A stretch of DNA of 64,000 nucleotides from Rhodocyclaceae bacterium (GTDB lineage Bacteria > Pseudomonadota > Gammaproteobacteria > Burkholderiales > Usitatibacteraceae). Each line of letters opens with the position of its first letter. Positions within the stretch are counted from its first letter, which is position 1. The notes beneath the pieces are model-generated. The model was not told where the DNA came from. It searched no databases and saw only the letters and a program-made list of their open reading frames with translations. The DNA lies in NCBI GenBank assembly GCA_020247395.1, contig JADCJC010000031.1, forward strand, positions 49,221 to 113,220, in the 5' to 3' direction. The position numbers and the translations under genes are program-made. This document shows positions 31,236 through 42,900 of the stretch, piece by piece.

Positions 31236-34056
31236 CGCAGCAGCGAAAGACTACAAGTCCACCCTGAATTTGACCGACACGCCGTTTCCAATGCGCGGCG
31301 ACCTCGCCAAGCGCGAACCCGGCTGGATTGCGGCCTGGCAGGAAAAAAAGCGCTACGAGAAGATTCAGGCAGCGAAAAAAGGCGGTCCGAAGTTCATACT
31401 GCACGACGGCCCGCCGTATGCGAACGCAGCGATTCATATCGGTCATGCTGTTAACAAGATCTTGAAGGACGTCGTCGTGAAGTCGAAGCTCATGGCGGGC
31501 TTTGACGCGCCCTATGTGCCGGGCTGGGATTGCCACGGCATGCCGATCGAAATCTTTGTTGAGAAGCAGCACGGGAAGAACCTGCCAGTCGATAAGTTGA
31601 TGGGGTTTGCGCGGGCGCATGCCGAATCGCAGATCGATCTGCAGCGAACGGACTTCATCCGCCTGGGCGTGCTCGGCGATTGGGCGAATCCGTACAAGAC
31701 CATGAACTTTGCGACCGAGGCGGCCGAGATTCGCACGCTCGGCAAGTTGTTCGAGCGCGGCTATGTTTATCGTGGCCTAAAGCCGGTGAACTGGTGCTTC
31801 GACTGCCAGTCCGCATTGGCCGAGGCGGAAGTTGAATACGAAGACAAGACCTCAACAACGATTGATGTTGGCTTCCGCTTGGAGGCGGGGCAAGCTGAAC
31901 GACTCGCGGCTGCATTTGGCACTGCATCGCTTCCAGCCGGGGATGTATACGCGGTGATCTGGACGACTACGCCTTGGACCATCCCGGCAAACCAAGCGCT
32001 CAACATCCATCCCGAATACGAGTACGCGCTCGTCTCTACCTCGCGTGGCGCGATCATCGTCGCAGCGGCGCGGGTTGAGGCGTGTTTGCAGACCTACGGC
32101 CTCGAAGGAAAGGTTGTCGCGACGACCGTCGGCGCGAAGTTGGACAAGATCGTATTTAGACACCCTTTTTATGGCCGCGCGTCACCGATGTACTTGGCCG
32201 AATACGTGACGCTCGATACAGGTACGGGCATTGTGCATTCGTCGCCTGCTTACGGCGTGGATGACTTTGCGACGTGCAAAAAGTACGGCATGACCAACGA
32301 AGAGATTCTGAATCCCGTTATGGGAAATGGTCAGTACGCGTCGACGCTCCCACTCTTCGGCGGAATGAATATCTGGAAAGCGCAACCTGAAATCGTCAAG
32401 ACGATCGAAGCGGCCGGTGCGTTGTTCCACACCACGCAATTCAAACATTCATACCCGCACTGCTGGCGGCACAAAACGCCGACCGTCTTTCGTGCGACGT
32501 CGCAATGGTTTGTCGGCATGGATTTGGCCGGCAAAGGTGACACAAAAACATTGCGCAAACTGGCGCTCGAGGCCATCGACGCGACCGATTTTTTCCCGAG
32601 CTGGGGTAAAGCGCGGCTCCACGCAATGATCGCCAACCGACCCGATTGGTGTATTTCGCGCCAGCGAAAATGGGGCACACCGATTCCGTTTCTGCTGCAC
32701 CGTGAAACGGGCGAACTTCATCCGCAAACGCCTGCGATTCTCGAAAAGGTTGCGGCGCAAGTCGAACGCGAAGGCATCGAAGTTTGGCAGAGCCTCACGG
32801 TCGAAGAGTTGATCGATACCGACGCGGGTGCCTATGAAAAATCCGGGGATACGCTCGATGTCTGGTTTGATTCCGGTTCAACATTCAACACCGTGATGGG
32901 CACAACGCCGTCGCTGATGTCGACCGATGCAGACGGAAAACCGTCTCAGGCAGATCTGTATCTAGAAGGTTCAGACCAACATCGTGGTTGGTTCCATTCC
33001 TCACTGTTAGTGAGCTGCGCAATCAACGGCCGCGCACCTTACAAAAATCTGCTGACCCATGGGTTTGCGGTGGATGGCCAAGGCAAAAAGATGTCGAAGT
33101 CTCTCGGCAATGTGGTGCTCCCGCAAAAAGTGTCCGACACGTTGGGTGCGGAGATTCTGCGTCTCTGGGTTGGCTCGACGGATTATTCCGGTGAGTTGTC
33201 AATCTCGGATGAAATCTTGAAGCGTGTCGTGGAAAGCTATCGCCGTATCCGTAACACGCTGCGCTTCTTGTTGGCCAACACGTCTGACTTCCACCCGGCC
33301 AAAGATGCGGTTGCAATGGATGCGATGGTCGAACTTGACCGCTATGCGATTGCAATGACTGCGGAGCTGCAGGCATCAGTGCTTGCGCAGTACGAGCGCT
33401 ACGCGTTCCAGCCAGCGTTGCAAGACATTCAAACGTTTTGCTCGGCGGACTTAGGCGGGTTCTATCTTGATGTGATCAAGGATCGGCTCTATACGACCAA
33501 GACCGATGGTCTGCCACGGCGCTCGGCGCAGACGGCGTTGCACCACATCTTGCAGTCGCTCACCAAAATGATTGCGCCAATCCTGTCGTTTACGGCGGAA
33601 GAAATTTGGGAGACGTTGCATCCCGGCAAAGACGACACAGTGTTTGCGCATAAGTACCATGCGATGCCGGAAGTTGGCGGCGCCGCAGCGCTGGGCCAGA
33701 AATGGGCGGTGATACGTGCAGTGCGAGGCGAAGTGCTCAAACAAATCGAAGCGGAGCGCACGGCTGGGCGTGTGGGTTCGTCGCTGCAAGCGGAAGTCGT
33801 CGTGAATTTACCCGCAGATCAGGCCGCGCTAGTGCAGTCGCTGGGTGACGAACTGCGATTTGTCATGATTACGTCTGCCGCATCGGTCGGCATTTCGGAC
33901 AGCGTAGCGGCCATTGTCACGCCGAGCTCCCACAAAAAATGCCAACGCTGTTGGCACTATCTTGTGGATGTGGGGTCAAATTACGACCATCCAACCATTT
34001 GTGGACGCTGTGTGAGCAACCTTGAGAGTGTCGGTGAGTCGAGAAAATATGCCTGA
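31219..34056 (+). CDS. ileS: Isoleucyl-tRNA synthetase
   Basis: [12 protein letters not shown]-type HIGH motif, [12 protein letters not shown] (KMSKS), C-terminal zinc Cys cluster. Confidence 0.98.
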   Translation: MEAPDNAAAKDYKSTLNLTDTPFPMRGDLAKREPGWIAAWQEKKRYEKIQAAKKGGPKFILHDGPPYANAAIHIGHAVNKILKDVVVKSKLMAGFDAPYVPGWDCHGMPIEIFVEKQHGKNLPVDKLMGFARAHAESQIDLQRTDFIRLGVLGDWANPYKTMNFATEAAEIRTLGKLFERGYVYRGLKPVNWCFDCQSALAEAEVEYEDKTSTTIDVGFRLEAGQAERLAAAFGTASLPAGDVYAVIWTTTPWTIPANQALNIHPEYEYALVSTSRGAIIVAAARVEACLQTYGLEGKVVATTVGAKLDKIVFRHPFYGRASPMYLAEYVTLDTGTGIVHSSPAYGVDDFATCKKYGMTNEEILNPVMGNGQYASTLPLFGGMNIWKAQPEIVKTIEAAGALFHTTQFKHSYPHCWRHKTPTVFRATSQWFVGMDLAGKGDTKTLRKLALEAIDATDFFPSWGKARLHAMIANRPDWCISRQRKWGTPIPFLLHRETGELHPQTPAILEKVAAQVEREGIEVWQSLTVEELIDTDAGAYEKSGDTLDVWFDSGSTFNTVMGTTPSLMSTDADGKPSQADLYLEGSDQHRGWFHSSLLVSCAINGRAPYKNLLTHGFAVDGQGKKMSKSLGNVVLPQKVSDTLGAEILRLWVGSTDYSGELSISDEILKRVVESYRRIRNTLRFLLANTSDFHPAKDAVAMDAMVELDRYAIAMTAELQASVLAQYERYAFQPALQDIQTFCSADLGGFYLDVIKDRLYTTKTDGLPRRSAQTALHHILQSLTKMIAPILSFTAEEIWETLHPGKDDTVFAHKYHAMPEVGGAAALGQKWAVIRAVRGEVLKQIEAERTAGRVGSSLQAEVVVNLPADQAALVQSLGDELRFVMITSAASVGISDSVAAIVTPSSHKKCQRCWHYLVDVGSNYDHPTICGRCVSNLESVGESRKYA

Positions 34057-34579
34057 TCAAGCAACTTCACGCTGGTCATGGTTACGCTGGTTGTGGATCA
34101 GCGCGGTGGTCATCGTTATTGATCTCTCCACCAAGTATTACTTCGACAGCACTTTTTCCTATGGAGAAACCCGATATGTCGCGCCGTTTTTTAACTGGGT
34201 ATTGGTCTACAACCCGGGGGCGGCGTTCAGCTTTCTGGCGGACGCTGGCGGCTGGCAGCGGGAGTTCTTCATCTTGCTCACGCTGGTGATCACCAGTGTG
34301 CTGCTTTGGATGTTGAAATCCAACCAGAAAAATCGTCTGCTGTCGTTCGCGCTGGTACTGACTATCGGTGGTGCGCTCGGCAATCTGTTTGACCGCATTG
34401 TTCACGGCCACGTCATCGACTTCGTTCAGTTGCATGTCGGCGGCTACTATTGGCCGGCGTTTAATGTCGCCGATTCGGCTATTTGTATCGGTGCCGCATT
34501 GCTGGTATGGGATGCGATCCGGCAGCCCAAGGCAAATACGGAATCGATAGCGGAAAAGCAGGTGAGCCCCGGCAAGTGA
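34049..34579 (+). CDS. lspA: Lipoprotein signal peptidase
   Basis: [43 protein letters not shown]. Confidence 0.96.
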   Translation: MPDQATSRWSWLRWLWISAVVIVIDLSTKYYFDSTFSYGETRYVAPFFNWVLVYNPGAAFSFLADAGGWQREFFILLTLVITSVLLWMLKSNQKNRLLSFALVLTIGGALGNLFDRIVHGHVIDFVQLHVGGYYWPAFNVADSAICIGAALLVWDAIRQPKANTESIAEKQVSPGK

Positions 34580-34696
34580 GGTTCGGGGTTAGCATATGTA
34601 GGTTCATATGCAGACTTAATACATAGAGGAGTTTGTATGGAGTACTGCGCATGTTCGACTGGAGCCGTTGTTAGGTAGCACAAAGGAACGTGTTTT

Positions 34697-34750
34697 GGAG
34701 CCGGGTTTCAGATGAAACGGGCTGAAAATGCCCGTCAATACTAGAGTTTG
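34697..34750 (+). repeat. Leader-hairpin repeat family, copy 3, directly upstream of ispH
   Basis: GGAGCCGGGTTTCAGATGAAACGGGCTGAAAATGCCCGTCAATACTAGAGTTTG; ACGGGC-TGAAAAT-GCCCGT stem. Confidence 0.5.
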
Positions 34751-34753
34751 AAT

Positions 34754-35695
34754 ATGGACGAATCCGAAATTCTGCTGGCCAACCCTCGCGGATTTTGCGC
34801 AGGCGTTGATCGCGCAATTGAAATTGTCGAACGTGCGTTGAAGCTACACGGCGCACCGATTTACGTGCGGCACGAAATCGTTCACAACAAATATGTGGTC
34901 GACGATCTGCGTGCAAAGGGTGCGATATTTATCGAACACTTGGCCGATGTGCCGAAAGATGCAACGTTGGTCTTTAGCGCACATGGGGTCTCCCTAGCCG
35001 TACGACGCGAAGCGCAGAAGCGTGGCTTTAGAGTATTCGACGCAACGTGCCCATTAGTGAAGAAGGTGCATATTGAAGTGTTGAAGCGCCGCAATGAAGG
35101 TTATGAAATTGTCATGATCGGCCATGAAGGGCACCCTGAAGTTGAAGGCACGCTTGGGCAGTCCGATACCGGGATGTATTTGGTCGAGTCGGTCGAAGAT
35201 GTGGCCAAGTTAAACATCGCTCACGCAGAGAAGTTGACCTATGTGAGTCAAACCACACTCTCGGTCGATGACACTGAAAAGGTCATCGGCGCGCTAAAGA
35301 CCCGCTTCCCCCACATCGTTGGCCCTAAACAAGACGATATCTGTTACGCCACGCAGAACCGGCAGGATGCGGTGAAGTTCATGGCACCACAGGTGGAGGT
35401 GGTGATTGTGGTTGGCTCCCGCACAAGTTCCAATACCAACCGCTTGCGCGAGCTTGCAGACCTGCTTGGCTGTGAAACCCATCAAGTTGACAACGCGGAA
35501 GAGTTGCAACCCGAATGGGTCGCCGGCAAAAAGCGCATTGGCGTCACCTCCGGAGCGTCGGCACCCGAGGTGCTAGTTCGAGATGTCATCGCCAAGCTAA
35601 AGTCGCAAGGGGTGGCGAGCGTCAGGGAACTCGATGGCATCATTGAAACCATCACATTTCCGCTGCCTAAAGGGCTCAATCATCAAATGGCATAG
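34754..35695 (+). CDS. ispH: 4-hydroxy-3-methylbut-2-enyl diphosphate reductase
   Basis: [40 protein letters not shown]. Confidence 0.97.
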   Translation: MDESEILLANPRGFCAGVDRAIEIVERALKLHGAPIYVRHEIVHNKYVVDDLRAKGAIFIEHLADVPKDATLVFSAHGVSLAVRREAQKRGFRVFDATCPLVKKVHIEVLKRRNEGYEIVMIGHEGHPEVEGTLGQSDTGMYLVESVEDVAKLNIAHAEKLTYVSQTTLSVDDTEKVIGALKTRFPHIVGPKQDDICYATQNRQDAVKFMAPQVEVVIVVGSRTSSNTNRLRELADLLGCETHQVDNAEELQPEWVAGKKRIGVTSGASAPEVLVRDVIAKLKSQGVASVRELDGIIETITFPLPKGLNHQMA

Positions 35696-35804
35696 TCCTT
35701 TCTTCTGACAGGCGGTAGATTTCGGCGGATTAAGGGTGCCGAGGCATGAGTGGTGAATTTGGCGAGCTCTTATAATGGAGGGTCGTCTATCGCGGAGATT
35801 AGTT

Positions 35805-36257
35805 ATGCCTTCTATGTCTACTTGTACTCTCGTCGCCGGGTTCGTCGCAATGGCCGTCGCGTCACCCTCTGTTGCGGCGCAAACGCCGTCGGTGCCAATG
35901 AAGCCAGGTCTTTGGGAGATTGTGGTGAAGAATGAGACGCCCGGTGAAGATAAGAAAACAACCACCACATCAAGAATCTGCTTCAACGCCGATGCGTTGC
36001 GCGCGACCGAGCAGATTCTGCCGCAACAAGGACAATTCGGCGCGCGCTGTGCGGTGAAGGACTTCAAGTACGCGACTGGCACCGCCACTTGGACGGCAAC
36101 CTGCACGAGCAAGACAGGTACGTTAAGCGGTCCCGGCACCCTGAGTTTTAAGGCGGATGACTACTCGGGTACCGCACAGTTATCCGGCAAATCGGGTGCC
36201 AAAGCCACCAAGGTTAATCAGACGTTCGCTGCCAAACGCTTATCCGCCTGTCCTTAA
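35805..36257 (+). CDS. DUF3617-like secreted protein
   Basis: Signal peptide; MKPGLWEIVVKNETP...RICFNADAL...CAVKDF. Confidence 0.7.
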   Translation: MPSMSTCTLVAGFVAMAVASPSVAAQTPSVPMKPGLWEIVVKNETPGEDKKTTTTSRICFNADALRATEQILPQQGQFGARCAVKDFKYATGTATWTATCTSKTGTLSGPGTLSFKADDYSGTAQLSGKSGAKATKVNQTFAAKRLSACP

Positions 36258-36329
36258 TCGCCTTAATCAATACCCGACGCGGCTGTGATTTTCTTCACAT
36301 TCTTCGCGCTGAATGATCTTGTTACCTAG

Positions 36330-36856
<527 letters not shown>

Positions 36857-36857
<1 letters not shown>

Positions 36858-37534
36858 TGAATGCGTTAAGCCGAGGTTTTTCGCTTGTCGAGCTCATGAT
36901 AGGGCTTGTGCTACTCGGCGTTTTGATTGCGATTGGTCTTCCCAGCATGAGGGCATATTCGGTTAACTCCAAGATTCTCGCGCTTGCGCAGTCGTACCAA
37001 GCGTCAGTGCAGCAAGCCCGCAGTCATGCAGTATTGGTCAATTCCAACGTTGACGTTGTACTAACCAGCGCGATACCGACAGCGGCAAATGTCGCCGCGA
37101 CCGCTAGTGCGACCGGTCCCAATTGGATTGTACGTGTGCAGCCTAATCCAGATGCGCCGCCACCAGTGGCCCCGATCACTGCTAGCAATCCGGCGACGGT
37201 TCTCACGGACGCCTACGTGTTTGTTGAAGGCAGGGGGGGCTCGGACGACACGACCAGCGCTGGCTTGGCTGCGGTGGACATCAATAGTAATGTCGGCACC
37301 CTCAACGGCGTTACTTACGATGATGCAAAGTTGATAACGTTCAGCGGACTCAGTAATGCGGCTTCGCTCCTAAAATCAGCGGCCGTCCAATTTAGCGCGT
37401 CAGCGACAAGCGGCATGGCGTGTGCACCGAGCGGACCAATCCGCTGTTTGATGGTCGTGATCTCGCCCGGCGGCCAATCCAAGGTATGCGACCCGGCCGC
37501 TACGAGTGTGGGGGATACCAGATCATGCACGTGA
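36857..37534 (+). CDS. GspH/FimT-family minor pilin
   Basis: RGFSLVELMIGLVLLGVLIAIGLPSMRAY; start overlaps the pilE stop. Confidence 0.82.
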
Positions 37535-38079
37535 GAATATCCCGGAAACGAGATTTATTAACTGGCATACGGCGAATTGAGCAGGGATTTTTCTTGCTCG
37601 AAGCGCTCATCGCAATCTTGATATTTTCTCTCGGTGTATTGGGTATGGTGGCGTTGGGGGCTGTTGCCATCGGAGCGCAAAACGACGCCCAATACCGCAC
37701 GGAAGCCGCTAACTTTGCCAGTGATATCGCCAGTCAGATGCAACTCACTGTCGGGCGTGTCCCCTTCGTGAATGCGAATAACGTTAGCATGAATATCGTA
37801 GACACCACCGCTTTGGCGACGTTTGCTCACCTGGCGGGGGCGCCTTCCGGGACGCCTTGTGGGTTCAGCGGAAGTGCGTCGACAAATGCGGTTGTTACTG
37901 CATGGCTGGATAGGCTCACGGCCGCGCAGACCGGTCTTCCGGGTGCTTCTGCCAACGCCGTCCAAATACAAATCCTCACCGGTGCGAGCGGGTACAACCA
38001 AGCCAATATCACGGTTTGCTGGCAGGCCCCGAGCGACAGAGCGCAGCGCAGGCACACGCTGGTTACCTACATTAACTGA
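37525..38079 (+). CDS. pilV: Minor pilin PilV-like
   Basis: QGFFLLEALIAILIFSLGVLGMVALGAVAIGAQNDAQYRTEA. Confidence 0.83.
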   Translation: MHVRISRKRDLLTGIRRIEQGFFLLEALIAILIFSLGVLGMVALGAVAIGAQNDAQYRTEAANFASDIASQMQLTVGRVPFVNANNVSMNIVDTTALATFAHLAGAPSGTPCGFSGSASTNAVVTAWLDRLTAAQTGLPGASANAVQIQILTGASGYNQANITVCWQAPSDRAQRRHTLVTYIN

Positions 38080-38092
38080 GACTGATGTGCGT

Positions 38093-39253
38093 ATGGGGTC
38101 CCCTCACTTAACGTCCAGGAAGAAGCTGAGATCAAGCGGCTTCTCGCTGATTGAGCTGCTCGTCGGCGTGGCCATTGGCCTGATTGGCATCGTTGCGATT
38201 TTCCAAGTCTTGACGACTTGGGATAGCCGTCGGCGTAGCACCACAGCCGGCAGCGATGCACAAGTCTCCGGTGTGATTGGCCTATTCCAGATTGAGAAGA
38301 GTTTGAAGCTCGCCGGGCTGGGGTTCGCAACGCTGCCGCCAGCAGTTTTTGGTTGCCCGGTTTCTGCCTACAACGAAGGATTTACGACAAAAAACTTCAC
38401 TTTTTCGCTGGTGCCGCTATCCATTGCACATGGGGCCGGCGGGCAACCGGCAAGTATCACCGTGCTGGCGGGAAGCTCGAGTTTTTCTGCCGGTGGGACG
38501 TTATTCAAGGCGTCAACGTCTACCTCAAAATCCACTTCTGGCAATGGCGGTTTTCAGTTGGGTGATCTGGTGATCGTGGCACCGCAATCTGTTGTGGGCA
38601 CGTTGAAGTGTTGGTTGATCGAAATCACTGATCGATCTGATCCCACCTTCGTCAATTTGGGACATTCCTCCGGGACTGGTGGCCAATACGTTTCCGCCTA
38701 TACGGCGGCGACGACGTTACCTAAATACAATGATCCTTCAAATGACAGCAATACCCTCGGCGTCGGAAATTTATACAACCTAGGCCCTACACCTGCGCTC
38801 GAGACGTGGACCATTCAGCAGCCTACAGCAGGCTCGATGTTGAATGCCCAGAAATTGATTAAGACCAACAGGCTAACGAACGTCACGACCGAGGTTATGG
38901 ACGGCGTGATTAATTTGCAGGCCAGATATGGTATCGACGGTTCGGATGGCACCACCCCGGATGGCCTCATTGAGGATACAGAATGGCAGACCTCTGCCCC
39001 GACCGACTGGTCGAGGCTGTTAGCTGTGAGAGTCGCCATCCTGACGCGCAGCCAGCAGTTTGAAAAAGACTACGTCGCAGCCCTGCCCGCGTGGTGGGGG
39101 GGCAACTTCACCATGTTCAATATTGACGGGACCACAGGCGCTGCACCAACAGACGCCGCGACCAACAGTCCCAATGATTGGCGCGGTTACCGCTATCGCG
39201 TCTACGAAAAAATCATCCCTCTCAGAAACATTATTTGGCCGACTCTACAATGA
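38093..39253 (+). CDS. pilW: Minor pilin PilW-like
   Basis: SGFSLIELLVGVAIGLIGIVAIFQVLTTWDSRRR; C-terminal YRVYEKIIPLRNIIW. Confidence 0.88.
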   Translation: MGSPHLTSRKKLRSSGFSLIELLVGVAIGLIGIVAIFQVLTTWDSRRRSTTAGSDAQVSGVIGLFQIEKSLKLAGLGFATLPPAVFGCPVSAYNEGFTTKNFTFSLVPLSIAHGAGGQPASITVLAGSSSFSAGGTLFKASTSTSKSTSGNGGFQLGDLVIVAPQSVVGTLKCWLIEITDRSDPTFVNLGHSSGTGGQYVSAYTAATTLPKYNDPSNDSNTLGVGNLYNLGPTPALETWTIQQPTAGSMLNAQKLIKTNRLTNVTTEVMDGVINLQARYGIDGSDGTTPDGLIEDTEWQTSAPTDWSRLLAVRVAILTRSQQFEKDYVAALPAWWGGNFTMFNIDGTTGAAPTDAATNSPNDWRGYRYRVYEKIIPLRNIIWPTLQ

Positions 39254-39882
39254 AAAACGCCCAATCCCATTTTCGCCCGATACCCAGCAGTCGCTCGAAG
39301 CAGCGCGCCCTCTTGGGGTCGGCCAAGGGCTATCAGCACGGCGTTGTGCTTGTTGTTGCGCTAATCGTACTGGTGGCCATGACGTTAGCCGGCATCGCGA
39401 TGGTTCGACAAATTTCCTCAGGCGTTGGTATCGCGGGCAACATTGGTTTTCGGCAAAACGCAGTTGCGGCGGCAGACTATGGTGCTGAGGTCGCGCGCGT
39501 TTATGTCACCAGCAAAACAGCGTCCGATAGTGGTCTTATCAACGATAGCCTTAGCGACGGTTACTTTTCGAGCATGACTGCTGCAAACGTTGACTTTACG
39601 AAATCATCAGCGTGGCAAACCGGCACGAAGACCGTCAGCAATACATCGGACAGCACTGGCAATACGATTGCATATCAAATCCATCGTATGTGCAGTGTCC
39701 CAAACCTCAGCGCCTATGACCCTTCCAACAATTGTGTGATGGCAAACACGAACGTGGGCTTGAATGAAAAGGGATTGGGTAGCCCGCCGCTGATGACGAA
39801 AGGGCAGCCTTATTTTCGAACCACGGTTCGGGTTCAAGGCACGCGCGGGACGACCAGTTTTATTCAAATCATGTCGCATTGA
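39250..39882 (+). CDS. pilX: Minor pilin PilX-like
   Basis: QHGVVLVVALIVLVAMTLAGIAMVRQISSGVGIAGNIGFRQNA. Confidence 0.85.
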   Translation: MKNAQSHFRPIPSSRSKQRALLGSAKGYQHGVVLVVALIVLVAMTLAGIAMVRQISSGVGIAGNIGFRQNAVAAADYGAEVARVYVTSKTASDSGLINDSLSDGYFSSMTAANVDFTKSSAWQTGTKTVSNTSDSTGNTIAYQIHRMCSVPNLSAYDPSNNCVMANTNVGLNEKGLGSPPLMTKGQPYFRTTVRVQGTRGTTSFIQIMSH

Positions 39883-39932
39883 AGTTCATCGTAGCGAGCA
39901 TTGACGTCTTGACGGGCGTCGGGGAGAAAGTA

Positions 39933-42900
39933 ATGGATACATCCGATAAGAAGATCCGCTTGTTGACGCATAACGTGTTTTCTAGCGCGTTGCTGCTCTT
40001 GGCATGCCAAACGGGTTTTGCGCAGACTGATATCGCGACGACACCTGTCGCGTCGGGCGTGACCGTCAACGCAAAACCCAACATCATGCTGTTGATGAAG
40101 AATTCCGGTACGACGGGCTTCACACACATGCCTGATGACGTGGAGCCAGCCTCCGGTTCCATGCCAATTGGCTATAAGAACCACCAGTGCAACTTGTCGT
40201 ACTACAATCCGAACACAACCTACGTTATCCCTAAAGCAGCGGACGGAACCTCCCTGCCAACGCCGAGTTTTGGAGCCGCATATTACAACTACTTCCTGAC
40301 CCCGTCTGTGCTGACCAACCTGTCTACCTCGTTTCAGGCTTGGGACGCAAACACGCAGCGTTTGACTACTCGCGCGGCAGATACGGCACAGCAGGCGTAT
40401 TACTATCTTTATGCTGGCCCGGAGACGCTGAGTGGCACCTCGGCCCCGTGCACAGATGCAGACAGCGGCGAGGCTTCCCAGACAACTGCGGGGGGGGGCA
40501 CTTTTACCCGGGTGCTCGTCAGTCAAACATCAGGTATCGGTAACTCCGATGAAAGGCTGAACTTCGCAATCTGGTATAGCTACTACCGTACCCGCATGCT
40601 CCTCACCAAGAGCGCGGTCAGCTTGGCGTTCTCGCCACTGAGTAGTAACTATCGTGTGGGCTTCATCAACACTCGCCCGGGTAACCCGGTGTTAAGCGCG
40701 AACTATCTCCCCATTGCCGACTTCGATACGTCTCAGCGTACCGCATGGTTTAGCAAGGTGTTTTCGCAAGTCTCTCAAGGAGCCTCGCCAGTGCGCGAGG
40801 CGTTGGCCCGCGTTGGGCGCCACTACGGAGGAAAGCAGGACAGCATCAATTCCGGTATGACAGGTGATCCGGTTCAATATTCGTGCCAGCAAAATTTCAC
40901 CATCCTCACCACCGATGGCTACTGGAATACGGCTGCCGAAACGGTAGGGCCGGTAAAGCTGGACGGCACAACATTGGTGGGACAGCAGGACAGCCCCCTT
41001 ACCGACGCGAACGGTAATGCGCCAAGGCCAATTTATGACGGCTCCACCGATACCTCGCTCATCGTGACCAGCCAGAACAATACCTACCAATACGCGCCAT
41101 GCTCAGCCGGATATTCGCTCAAACAGACGGTGCAGAACCTGAAGAGTACGAGTCAAACTTCACAGGCAACCTCACAACAAGTTCAGAGCACCAACCAGAA
41201 CCTCGCCACGACGACGCAGTTGCTTCGGAGCACGGTGCAGAATCTGGTTAGTACTGCCCAGACTTTGCAAAGTACGTCTCAGGTATCGGCAACCACGACA
41301 CAAAACCTGCAAAGCACTGTACAAAATCTGCAGTCCACCACGCAGACGCTGCAGAGTACTACGCAAAACTTGGAGACGACCACGCAGAATCTGCGGAGCA
41401 CAGTACAGAATCTGCAATCCAGCGTACAGAATCTTCAAAGTACGTCGCAGCTCACCGTGAGTACGCAGCAGAACCTGCAAAGCACGGTGCAAAATCTACA
41501 ATCAACCACACAGAATTTAAAGAGCACGTCGCAGACCACCCAAAGCACCACCCAGAATCTGCAAAGCACAACGCAGATTCTTGCTTCCACTTACCAGGTC
41601 ACCCAGACGACGACGCAAACGACACAGGCCACACAGACGCTATTGCAGAGTACCGTGCAGAATCTGCAATCAACCAGCCAAAACGTGCAGAGCACGAGTC
41701 AAACGCTGCAGTCCAGTACGCAAAACTTGCAAAGCACCACGCAAAACTTGCGCAGCACGGTGCAAAATTTGCAGAGCACCGCGCAGACTACTCAGACCAC
41801 TACCCAAATCAATCAAAGTACGACACAAAATCTGAGAAGCACAGTACAAAATTTGCAAAGCACCTCGCAGTTACAGATCAGCACGAACCAAAATACGCAG
41901 ACTACCTTGCAGAATCTGAGAAGCACAGCACAAAATTTGCAAAGCACCTCGCAGTTGCAGATCAGTACGAGCCAGAATCTACAATCCACCGCACAAAATT
42001 TGCGGAGCACAGCGCAAAATCTTCAAAGTACTTCTCAAACACTTACCAGCACCAGCCAAAATACGCAGTCAACAACACAGAATCTGGCGAGTACCGTACA
42101 GAATCTGCAAACCCAAACACAGGTTCGAATCTCTACCGCACAGCAAATTCAATACGACGCTGCCACCGAGCTTTCCACAGCAGTTCCATCCTGCACGGCG
42201 GGTGGGACGATAAGCTGTTCTACAAACAGCACCGGCCCGACTTTGGTGGCCTCTTGTACCGCTAGCGGACCAACTGCGGCCAATAACTACGTCACAACGA
42301 CGTGTGCCACGACAACCGTCGGAACAGCAAACGCGCCGGTCCAAACCTGCACCCCGGCGACGGCCTCGTCCGGTAACAGCTGGACGACCACAACCTGCTC
42401 GACCAACAATACGACAAACGTGCCGGTGCAGACTTGCACGCCAGTGACAGCCTCGTCCGGTAACAACTGGACGACCACGACCTGCTCGACCAACAATACG
42501 ACAAACGTGCCAGTGGAGACTTGCACACCAGTGTCGGCCTCGTCGGGTAATGGCTGGACCACCACCACATGCGGCACCAATAACACGGGCCCGACAGGCA
42601 CGCAGACCTGCACGTCCATCACTGCCAGCGCTGGCAACAACTGGACAACGACCACCTGTTCAACGGCAACCACCACCAACGTCGCCGTGCAGACCTGCAC
42701 GCCGGTGACAGCGGATGTCGGTAATTCTTGGACGACCACAACCTGCTCGACCAACAACACGACGAACGTGCCGGTGCAGACTTGTACGTCCAGCTCCGCG
42801 ACGTCCGCTAACTCTTGGACAACCACGACCTGCTCGACTAACAATACGACAAACGTGCCAGTGCAGACTTGCACGCCAGCGACAGCCTCATCCGGCAACA

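Noticed and set aside
41124-42152. Heptad array as a CRISPR array
   Set aside because: The units are 21-bp coding repeats without spacers, entirely in frame within one ORF.
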